A stretch of 64,000 nt of DNA from Trichopria drosophilae (Eukaryota > Arthropoda > Insecta > Hymenoptera > Diapriidae). A model generated the notes under the pieces. That model was not told the DNA's origin. It saw only the letters and a program-made list of their open reading frames with translations, and made no database searches. Below are positions 36,689 to 48,600 of the stretch, in pieces; the stretch's first letter is position 1, and each line of letters opens with the position of its first letter. Made by a program: the position numbers and the translations under genes. The DNA lies in the NCBI GenBank assembly GCA_030407085.1, contig CM059585.1, positions 98,426,501 to 98,490,500 of the forward strand. The letters run 5' to 3'.

Positions 36689-39600
36689 ATGGCTACTTTT
36701 TCGCCGAATTTCATCCCCACCCGCATGGAATCGCTGATAAAAGCTGAAGATTTCGTTAAAAGTATTTTGAAATCCGAAATGCTGCATTGGGCCATCGGCG
36801 AGAAAGGGGACGTCGAGAGGTTAGAAATGCGTCAGGTTTGCCGCGAGATGCAAGAGGTAAGTAACGGTTTTAAACTGTTGGTAATCGATAATCAATAAAA
36901 AAATACAGATTTTAGGTAGAGTAGGACCTCTCTTATTCTAATTAGTAAAGTTTTTCAAGATGGCGCCGACCTCTCTTATTCTAATTTTCCCCTTACCCCC
37001 ACTCACTTTGCTTGCGAGATTGTGATTCGTGGACAATATTTTTCGTTGAATTTTCATGTGATAGTGGGAGAAGACTTGGTGGGGGAACGATTAGAATAAG
37101 AGAGGTCCTACTGTATTAGTAAATTGTTCCTTCGAATAATAAAAAAAGTACAAAAAATTGTTATTTAAATTGTATTTTTTCATTCAGTTCTATAATAACT
37201 TAAAAGTATTTTAATTGTTTATGGGGCATTCCATGTGAAATCGACAATGAAAATGCGTCACCTTCTTAATTTTTGTTGCAAATTTTTTAGACTATATTAT
37301 TCATCGAAAAATCTTTCTTGGATTTTTTCCGATTTTTATCTTTCCATGTTCACGAGTTATGAATTTTTCAAAAAAAACATAAAAAAATGTTCAACTGCCT
37401 GTAACTCAGCAACAAAAGTAGAGAAAAAAATCGTTGCGTAATTTTCTTCAGTTTACTATGTGTTTCTTTAAAAAATATACACAAAATTATTGCTCAATTA
37501 TTTGGTCAAAAATTTCGCATTTTTAGAATAAAATCGAATTTTTAAGGATGATAATCATAATTGATTTTTTTGAAAAAATTCTACAAAAAACTGTCATAAA
37601 TTTGACGATTTTACCACGTTTTTATTAACTCGTATTCTTGTCTGTTTGTCTGGTGCAAATCTTGTAATCGATTTTAAACTAACTTACCGATGAGCTAGAG
37701 ACTTGAAACTTTTAGGATAGCCCAAAATTGGATGACGATGCATTCCTTTACCGTTTATTACAAGTTTCAATCAGTTTTAAGAACATTTTCAGCAAATTTA
37801 AATTTTATATGAAAAAAAAATGCGCTTATTTTCCGTTCTTGATTGAATCTATACATTCCTTTATACTCCTTTTTCTTTCGTTGTTTTGTCCTTTAACATT
37901 TAGCGGGGGGCCCGGCGTTTTCCCCCCTTCCTCCGTCGCGCTTGTCCTTTGTTTTCTTTTCGCAATCGGGAAAAGTCCTCCACTGACGTCATTAATTCCC
38001 TTGCCTGTGGAGCAGTAGTGAATTAGTGTCATATATATAAGTGCTGCAACAGCTCACGGATGACGCTGGCGTGAGAAAACCTCATCAGGATTCTCAACAA
38101 TTCTGGACGGTGTAAGCCACCAGAGGAGCCTGTCATCTAAAACCACTTGCATATTCTTTTCATTTTGAAACTGCTCTTTTCAGATTGTTTATAAATGTAA
38201 TAGTTTAAAATCGATTGTAAAATTTGACCTGTTAAAACTAAAAAGCAGAAAATAATTAATAAATAAAAAATTCTTTTTAAAAACCACGTTTTTATAAATG
38301 GACTAAAAAGGATAAAATAATTTTTTGTACTAGAATGCGTAAAGTTCGATTTTACGCACTGTTTTCTGTGCGTAAAGTGGCACTTTTACGCATGCTGTGC
38401 GTAAAAATAAGCATCAATGCGTAAAAGTAAAACTAATGCGTAAAGTATCACTTTTACGCACGCTATGCGTAAAAGTAATGAAAAAGTAAGCATTATAATC
38501 GATCCATGAAAGTATAAAGCGGTCCTTATATTAAACAATAATTTGATAAATGAATAAATAAATAATTAATGAAACAAATCTATAACTGAATAAAAGAATA
38601 ACAAAAGAAATAAATTAAGGAATACTAAAATAAATAAATAACAATGTGTAAACAGCGTGACCAGTTAAGGGGGATTTTTGACGATAGTGGAAGAAGCTTA
38701 TCCACGCATCAGAATAGGAAAATGTTCCACTACTACAGCCCAAAAACCCCCTAAACTGGCAACACAGGTGTATGTACAGTATAATAAATAACATAACATA
38801 ATAAAAAAAAATAAAACATAATAATATGTTTATATTTACAAATACGGAATATGTAGTTGAAAGATATAGTGCATACATACATACTTTTCAGCATATAATA
38901 TGTCGTATCGGGGGGCCCCCCCCCCCCTTCCCCGCCACTCCCTCGTTCTGTTTTTAAGGTTGAAATCCCGCAACGAGCTTTACGCATTGGCGTACAAAAA
39001 ATAATGTTCGACACGCGTGCGTAATACTTCTATATACTAAAAGTACCACTTTACGCACTAGTATCGAAAACTACTATTTCCCATTCACACAGGTCACTAA
39101 TACCATGCCGAAATAAATACGCAATAATTTTTCATTTTATTAGGAAATAAAATATTTGTAAGACTTAAAATGGAAAACGCGGGGTGCAATAGAGGTAACA
39201 GAAATGACTCCTCCTCGACGAACAATTCTTATGAAAAGAATTGTTCGTCGAGGAGACTTATGCTTAAATGAACAATATGACACGCTAGTTTAGACATGCT
39301 AGTCACTGATGTCCTTAATAATTGTTACAAACCAGGATTGTCAATTACGAAAAGTCTTTTTTTATTAATTAAACTACTGTATTAGATGCATAAAGAGCCA
39401 CTCTAAAAAGTGGCCAAATTTCGCCTGTTTTTTGGACCTGAAATTTGGGATGAAAATGTATGTCAAATGAAAGTTTATGATAATAGCTTACTGGTGTAAA
39501 AATTTTAGATTGAGCATATATATAGATCGGAATCTTTCAATAAAATTTCGATAAAATTAACCGCAAAAAAGTTATGCACTTTTTTCTGTTAAAAAACATC

Positions 39601-42600
39601 GTTTTTTACATTTTGTTTTTCAGTACAACATCATTTTCACCTCGAAATTGCGTTGAGAAACATATCTAAGTTGAAAATATCGCGTCCATGGACCTCCAGG
39701 ATTAAAATGTACCATAACAGAATTCATAATTTAACATGGAAGTTTTCGAAATGGCGCCTAGAAGCTCAAAATTCTTTTTAAAACTTAACCATTTTTTTCT
39801 TAAAAACTATACACTTTAGAGAACATTTTCTAAGAACAACAACGCTTTGGAATAAGTCCAAGAATACTCTCAAATTTTATCAGCATGCTATAATACACAA
39901 CTTGATTTTTCAAAAATTCGAAAAATCGAAATTTTGAAAAAAATCATTTAAAATATCTGAAAAAATTTGAGTAGCTTCTTTAAATAATTCGAAGATATTT
40001 TTGTTATAAGGAAATTTTCTGTAAAGTCTATACAGTTTTCACGAAAATAAATTATTAAACTTTTCTATATTTCAAGACCAATGATTTATTTTCTTGGAAA
40101 CTATAGGCATTAGAGAAAATTTTCTTAGAATAAAAATATTTTAGAACTATTTAAAGAACCTACTCAAATGTTTAAAATAACTTTTTTCAAAATTTCGATT
40201 TTTCAAATTTTTGAAAAATCAAGTAGTGCATTATTGCATGCTGATAAAATTTGAGAGTATTCTTTGACTCATTCCAAAGCATTGTTATTCTTAGAAAATT
40301 TTCTCTAAAGTCCATAGTTTTTAAGAAAAAAATGCTTAAGTTTTAAAAAGAATTTTGAGCTTCTAGGAGCCATTTTGAAAACTGCCATCTTGAATTATGA
40401 ATTCAGACATGGTACATTTTATTCCTTGGGGTCCATGGACGCGATATTTTCAACTTAGATATGTTCCCAACGCCATTTCGAAACTGATGTTTTTGTGAAA
40501 AACAAAACGTAAAAAACCATGTTTTTTTAACAGAAAAAGCGTATAACTTTTTTGCGGTTCATTTTCTCGAAATTCATTCTGAAAAATTCGTCCGTCTGAG
40601 CGTTAATGAGTTAAAGGGGGATTTAACTGCAAAAATTGCATTTTTTTTAAATCTGACATTTTTTATCTCCGAAAATATACATTTTATGAAAAATTCACAA
40701 GAGATATTTTTTATTTAGAATTGTCGAAAAAATCTAAACAAATTTTTTTCCAAATTGCGAAAAAATAAAATTTTCAACATATTCAAAACAATCAACATTT
40801 TGTTAACAATTCGGAAATTTGATTTTTTCGGTCCTATAAAAATTTATTTAGATTCTTTCGATAATTCTAAATAAAAAATGTCTCTTGTGAATTTTTCATA
40901 AAATGTGTACTTTCTGAGATTAAAAATGTCAAATTTAAAAAAATACAATTTTTGCACTAAAATCCGCCCTTTGAACAACCATATCTCAAGATTAAGATAC
41001 ATGCTCAATCTAAAATTTTTACATCAGTAAGCTATTATCATAAACTTTCATTTGACATACATTTTCATCCCATATTTCAGATCCAAAAGACAGGCTAAAT
41101 TTAGGGTGGCTCTTTAAAATCATTTTTTATATGATAAACATAAAAAGAGATATTGAAGAAAGTACCCTGAAAATCATTATCTTACCATGTCCCAACTGCT
41201 AAATTCGTAGGGAATCGTTAACTTTAACGGTAAAACTCGTTACTTATTATTTGTTATCTTATTTTTTACTCAGATAGGATGGTATTGACTGAATCTAAAA
41301 GAGTTTATAGTTTAAAAAATGCGATTGGAAGTATTTTTAAATATAATTCAAAATTTGTCCGTAAATAACACGGCCCAACAAAAATTTTAGAATTTCACGT
41401 TGCCCTATAAGTAAGAGTTGATTCTGGTAGGATTTTTGCTCCAGAATCCAAATATGACCGTCAAAATATCCAATTGGCTCTAGTTTTTGAGATATTGAAG
41501 GTCAAACGTGTCAAAAAATCCGATTTCAGGCATTTTGAGCATTTATTCACAGCTCTAAAAAATTCTGTTGTTCCAATAGTAAGAGTCAATTCTGATAGGA
41601 GTTTTTCCACAGAATCCAAATATGTACGCCAAAATATTGATTTGGACACACTTTTTGCCCAAAGTTGAAGGTCGAAAAAGTAAAAAATCGGGTTTTAGGA
41701 CATTTACACATCTATACTACAGAACTCGACGCAAAATATCAAGAAATGCAAATTGGCGAATCCAATATGTCCGACGAACTTTTAGAAATTTGAATCACTT
41801 CAAACTCATTATCATTTTGGAAACTTTACTTTGTTTTTTACCAAATTGAAGGTCAAAGGGGTAAAAAATCGTGTTTTCAGACATTCTTTTCTGTTTTTCT
41901 AGAAAACTAGTTAAGACGATAACGAGTTTGAAGTGGTTCGAATTTTCATAGGTTTGTCGGACATGTTGAATCCACCATTTTGTGTCTTTTTTTATTATTT
42001 GCGTCGCGTTCTATAGTATAGACGTAAAGAATATCCTAAAGCAAGCTTTTTTACAATTTTGACCTGGAATTTGGACAAAAAATAAATCCAATTCAATATT
42101 TCCGAATACATATTTCGATTCTGTGAGAAAAATTGTATGAAAATTGACTTTTACTAGTGGAGCAACATCATTTTTTGGTATCTGTGAACAGATATTGAGA
42201 AATGCCGAAAATCTCATTTTTAACCACCCCTTTGACCTTCAACATCTCAAAAACTGGAGCCAAATGGATATTTTGGCGGTCATATTTGGATTCTGGAACA
42301 AAAATCCTATCAAAATCGACTCTTACTTGTAGGGCAACAAAATTTTGTTGGGCTGCGTAATCGATCTTTCCCTCACCGTTTGAGAACAGTGTGATTCGAG
42401 TAAAATTTACAGGTTTATCAAGCTCCATTGCACTTTTTGTATGGCAATATTGACAGGACACTATAGCGGGCGGTTGAAGAACAGATGATTTGTTGAAACT
42501 AATTTGACGAAAACTTTTTTGAATATTACATTTTTTATTAGTCAATTCTTTATGTCATGTAATCAAAAGGTAAGCACTTCTTTATTTAATAATCATAGCA

Positions 42601-45600
42601 TATAAGGATTTGTTTATAAGCTGCTGTCAGTTTTGTTTCTTTTCGTCATTCTCTCATAACATTTTTTGACAAGGGAAATATTCCTGTGCGGGTATGGTGT
42701 ATTTTTTTAAAAGTATCAGCTATTTAAGGTAGCTAGACCCCAAGATATCATATGTTAGCGAAAATAATTTAATAACACTTCCAGGAATTAAAGTTTTATT
42801 ATACATGATATTGTTACAGAGTTCAAGCATTATTATTCTTGAAAAAAAATTGAAACTTGCAAAAATAATTTGTTAACCAACTTTTCTTAGCGACTCAAAT
42901 TTTCTTCTTATTTTCATTCAAAACTTTTTTAAAAATGAATGGATTTCAATGAATGACGGCTTATTTTTTCGAGAAAAAGATTCTTTACAACTTCACCGAA
43001 CAAATTTCTCAAATTTTTTTGCCTGATCACTAAAATTATTCAGAAAAGTTAAAAAATAATATATATTTTTTTTTAATAATTCGAGATATTTGACCCTAGT
43101 TTTAGAAATTCAAGAAATTCATTCGGTGAAGTTGTAGAGAATCTTTTTCTTGAAAAAATAAGCCGTCATTCATTGAAATCCATTCATTTTTAGAAAAGTT
43201 TTGAATGAAAATAAGAAGAAAATTTGAGTCGCTAAGAAAAGTTGGTTATCAAAAGTTTCAATTTTTTTCAAGAAAAATAACGCTCCAACTCTGTCATAAT
43301 ATCATGCATAATAAAAATTTTATTCCTGGAAGTGTTATTAAAATATTTTCGCTAACATATTATATCCTGGGGTCTAACTACCTTAAGTTTGTTTCATTGG
43401 TTTCAGTACGCTGACAGTCTATAATGTCAAGAATTTGAAATTTTTTATCTTTATATTTAATTAAAACTCAAAAAAGTTGGGGACCTCTATAATATTTTTA
43501 ATAAACAAGACATAAACTGAGAATTGAGAAAAAATTCACAAGTTGAAAAAAAAATTATCAACTGGATCAAGCTAAATTCGGCTTTTTCGAGAACCAGCCA
43601 AATAGACCATTTTGGTAGAGAATTTAAAAAAAGCTACAACTTTGCTATTAATAGTTTTTACGTAGTACATCACGTTTTTCAGCTAGAACTTTTTTGGTTT
43701 CATAGTAACGTAGCCTTTCCAAAAATTCAAATAATTTCAATTCAATCATTATATTTTCTCTTTGTCTTTCTTACGTTACCGAACATGGAAACTTAGTAAC
43801 CACATTTTTTACTTAAGTTTTAAGGATGTCGGAATACGGTGAAGCCGGTTTAAAAAGTGTGCCACTTTTTTTTCTAAAAATAGCAAATTCAAAGTCGACC
43901 AAATTAATACAAAATTACCAATTTTAATCCAATCTGGATTATTGGGATTTCATTTTATTATGTCAATTTTTATTAAATATCGTTTATTTGTTTATGTTTC
44001 GACCTCTGTGGGTCTTCGGGACTAATAACATAAGCCTCATTTGTACGATTGAAAGAAAAGTGAAAAACACCCAAAAAAACTCCATAAAAGAGAACGATGC
44101 AGACCGCTGAAACTATTTGACATCACAAAAATCAAAAGCTCTAGAGATATGCACAAAAAAATATCAAAAATACTAAAATGAAATAGAAAGTTAAAAATTA
44201 AAAAGGCAAAGCACTGTCAAAAAGTTGGTAACATTCAGGATTTTATTTCTTCTTTGAATGTTTCTTAACATTTTGATTAAACATTAAATGCAGGACGTTA
44301 ACAAATACATGGAGGCTTTGGAAGATCTTCAGCAAGCTGAAAAGAAATTGTTGAATATTTCGAAAATGTCCACTGAAAGTGTAAATTCTAAATCCGACTA
44401 CGAAGAGGCCGAAGAGCCAAGTTCTACAACAGCCAAAGCTGTAGATAAAGTACAGAGCAACTTTCATTTCTCAAAACTCGCTTTCATCGGTATTAGCGAC
44501 ATACTCCAAAATAAAATTCTCAGCGGTTTGGGTAAGTTTCGAAAATTATATCACGGTTGAAAAAAAATGTTTTATTTAGAATATGTATTACTCTGCCCTC
44601 ATAGATGGAACGAAAGATGATTCAATATCAAGTTCCTGCAGTTGTAAATTTAGTATTGGTTCAGAAACGAAGGAAGTATCGTATGCTCCTTCAGCTGCGA
44701 TAAAAGATTTAAAGTAAGTTTATATTTAGTTGTAGTATAAAGTATATTTGAATGTTCTTAAATGAATTAAATGAATTTTGAAAATAAAATTAGAGGAATA
44801 CTTTTTAAAGACATTTTACTTTTACTCGTATATCTTAAAATTTGGAAACCCCTGCTTAGAAAAATGGATAGAAATGGATAGGATTGCAAGTCAATTCGCT
44901 TGCGTCGTGTTTTCTAAACGTATTATTTTAATCATTTTTCATCCGAATATTGGATGGAGAAACAATACGTTTACATCCAACTGATTTACGAAAAGTTCTA
45001 ATCCGCAAATGATGAGCATGCCAAATTAATAGTTATCTATCCGAAATCTACCATGTACAAGTTTAACATGTTCCATCCGTTTCAGTTTTATCTAAATGTA
45101 ATATGTTTCTATCCGATCTCGTGATTACACCTCTATCCATTATCGTCCGGGTGCTCTCCGTGCAAGTGAATACGGTCGTATTTAATCAGAACATTTTTTT
45201 GGGTGTAGTTTTAAATTACCAATTTTGGAAGTATGACTTGTAATACCTGTTACTACTGCTTATTATTGCAAGCTAAAGTGTACTTAACGGCTTCTAAGCC
45301 AAAAATGCCACGAAACCGAAAGCTGATTTGCCTTAACATCTACTTGGAGGGTCAGAGCTATAACCGCCTATTTTCTAGACATTTGTGGGGTTTAATTTTT
45401 GTCAGTGTTTATTGTGTACACAAAAATTTGTGTGTTTCTTCATTTTCAGGAAATGCCCAATTTCACCAGCTCCCATACATCAGCCGACGTTCAAGAAGGT
45501 AAAAGATTCAAAAAAAGAAATGCTGACAGATATTTTAATACCCGATACGGAAAACGTCATTTTTGCAAATTTTGAAATCAATCAAATGTATAAGGTAATT

Positions 45601-48600
45601 TTCTGCTTTTACAGATACTTTTAAAACATAATATGCTTTACCCCTTTAAGGACAGAACGGACATTTTTGTACCCAAATTATAGCGCTTTATTAATGTTTC
45701 TTACGTGCAAAAGTCTGTTCTTTCAGATTCTGCCAAAATAACTAGTCTAAAGAAAAATTGGTCTAGAATGTGAGATTACTTAAAAACGAACAAGAAATTT
45801 AAAAATACATATTTTGAAAACCTATGAATATAAACAATTTTAACATTATTTTTGAGTCCAGAGAATCAAAATACATAAGAAATAACCTTCTTAGTGAATT
45901 AATTCTTTATTAATAAAATTGAATCTAAATATTGACCCATTGATTCTATTAAACTCGACAAACAGAGAGCTTATTAGAATATTACACTGTGAGAAAAAAA
46001 ATTCTATTTTCAAGTAAAATTTACTTTAAAAAAATATCCAAAGCCGTTGGATTCAAGTAATTGATATTTTCATGTGAATTATTGATTTTCTTACAAATAG
46101 TAAATATTTTTTTATTTCTGCAACAGTAGTTTATTATAAATATTTCTCTTGAATTTAATTACGCGTGCTTTGACTCAAGAAAATAACAATTTAGTTTCAA
46201 ATATATATTTTCTTAATATTCTTTGTTATTTTTAAGTAAATGGGATTCTTATAATCAAGTAAATTGATTTTACTTCGACCCAGACCTTAAGTCTGGACGA
46301 AGTATTGAATTTGGTCACCTCGGGCAAAAAAATTACCCTATAGTTTTTCATCAAATGTCCACGTTTCAGACCCTAAGGAAGCCAAAAAACGAAAAAAAAA
46401 ATTTGTGTCCGTGATCTTGTACGTACGTACGTCCGTACGTCCGTACGTCCGTACGTACGTCCCGTTTTTATGTCTCGCGATAACTCGCGAACGGATAACC
46501 GTATTGATATAAATTTTTTTTTAAAATACGCGTCTTGGCATAACTTAGATCTGATTAGATTTTGGGGCAGATCCACCCGTCCGTTACTAAAAAAAATTAG
46601 CCCCAATTAAGTTTCTTTGTAGTTGTTTGCATTTATTTTGAAAAATACAAATTTTATTAAAAAATGTTTCAAACAAAAAAGGTAGAGCATGAAATTCTCT
46701 ACAAAAAAGGTTGTATGCATTTTCTTCCTAAAGTCAACGATAATGCCATAAAAACTGGTATAAAATGTTTATGACTATTATCTGAAAAAGTATTGAATTT
46801 GGTCATCGCGGCAAAAAAATTACCCTATTGTTTTTCATCAAATTTCGACGTTTCGACCCCCTACCCCCCAGGGGTAGTCTTTGCCAGCCCCTCGGGCGCG
46901 GTGACCACCTACGGGCGCATAAGTCCTTTTACGCCCTTGATACGAAAATAACTATTTCGATATATCTAAAAGATGTCTTATAGATATCTATAAGATATCC
47001 GTCATAGATCTTTTCGACACTTTCAAGATATCTTTGACGAATTATATGTATATATATTGTATATATAATATCATAATAATACAGACAGTAATTAGTAAAA
47101 CACAGTAAACATGTAATATGCATCGAATAGTCTATTAGAATACAAGTGCATGAAGTAAGTGTTTTGCAACGTTTATTTATCAATACTTCGGCTGGCCTGT
47201 TGTCGGGGTCGAAGTTTTGAAAATGCTCATTTTCAATTTTCATAAATATAAGAAACACTATATTGTTGTAACATATCTATCGAAGCCACTTGGACCTAAA
47301 TATGATTGGACCCCCAAATATCAATATAATTTTATAATATAATTGAAAGCTGTTAGTAAACAAACTAGTCTTAAGGAATAGCCGACTCTCCACTGGGTAG
47401 AAGTTTCTGAGCGAGCAAAGCGAGCGAGGCACCACGCCAACGCTAGTTTCGGTTTGAAAAATTATTTTTTTTTAAGATAACGTTTACTTAAATTTGAGAA
47501 ATATGTAAGTTTGAAAATGGTTTATTAAAGACAAGTAATAGTTTACTTTGTTTAAAAATCGTTTTGTTGAATTTAGAAAACAAGGATTTGAATAATAAAA
47601 TCATTTTTTAGTAAATCCATTTCCTTGATTGAAGTAAATTTTTTTCTCAATGTACAAAACGCTGAAACTGTAATTTATAGACTACACATAAATAATTGTC
47701 AATCAACGTGGAAATGGGTTGGAAATGATCAAAACATTAAAAATCTTTAATATTTCGGCCTTATATCATTACGTGCTTTACTTTAAATGGTTTCTTAGTG
47801 AAGGAATCATCTCTGAATTCAACTAGAATTAATAACGTTTCAATTTTTATATGATATTCAACAGATGGAACTTTAATAAATCCGATCGTCAAACTACTTT
47901 TACTTATAATAAAAAATACTTTAAAATGTTATGTATTAATTTGCAGAAAGTGGTGAGTTTAAGAAACGCGTGTTCCATGCCTGTCAGATTTAGTATCCAA
48001 AGAAGGCCAGCATCGTCGCCATTTTCATTGTGCATATTAAGCGAAGGTAGAATATGCGATAATATAGCACCAGGTATGAGCATAAAAATATGCATTTCCT
48101 TTTGTCCCAGTTCAATCGATGAACCCGAAGAAATGCTAGTAATCAATGTGCAATGCGGAAATCCAGTCAAGATAAAAATGGGAGCATTCAGAGATCCACC
48201 TATTCTAAAAGGTTTGAGCATTTTCATGAATGCATCTTCATAATTTTGTAAATTCGTTTATGTTTTATCATAGAAGTTAAATCCAGGTCTTGATACCTAA
48301 AACTGGAATTATTAAACTGACATTTTTATTTAAAAAGAAATGACCTTTCTATACTCTAAGGATAAAGCATTTAATGCAAATGGAGTTCATAAGAGTTAAC
48401 GATATTCGTCGATTAATAGACAAAAGTATAAAATAAAGTGATATAAAACTTTTATGTAGGGTAGGTCGGGGTGTTATTGGACACGGGGTATTGTTGGACA
48501 GCGCAATATTTTTCCCATTTGTAACGCTTGAAGTCTCAACTAGCCTCGAATCGTCTTATCATAATCTCATTTTCTATTAGGCACTAGACTTATTTTGCCG

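Larger units (their letters stand above)
45985..47652. mobile_element. TA-flanked MITE (CACTGAGA family) hosting a Helentron-like insertion
   Basis: The ends CACTGTGAGAAAAAAAATT and AATTTTTTTCTCAATG are inverted and flanked by TA. Subterminal AAGTAAATTTACTT-like sequence matches the elements at 55514-55721 and 57607-58307. The middle is occupied by the 1.17-kb Helentron-like copy. It lies in DLEC1 intron 4. Confidence 0.65.

Noticed and set aside
42168..42545. 125-codon minus-strand frame
   Set aside because: Most of it lies within the right arm of a foldback repeat and has no family features.
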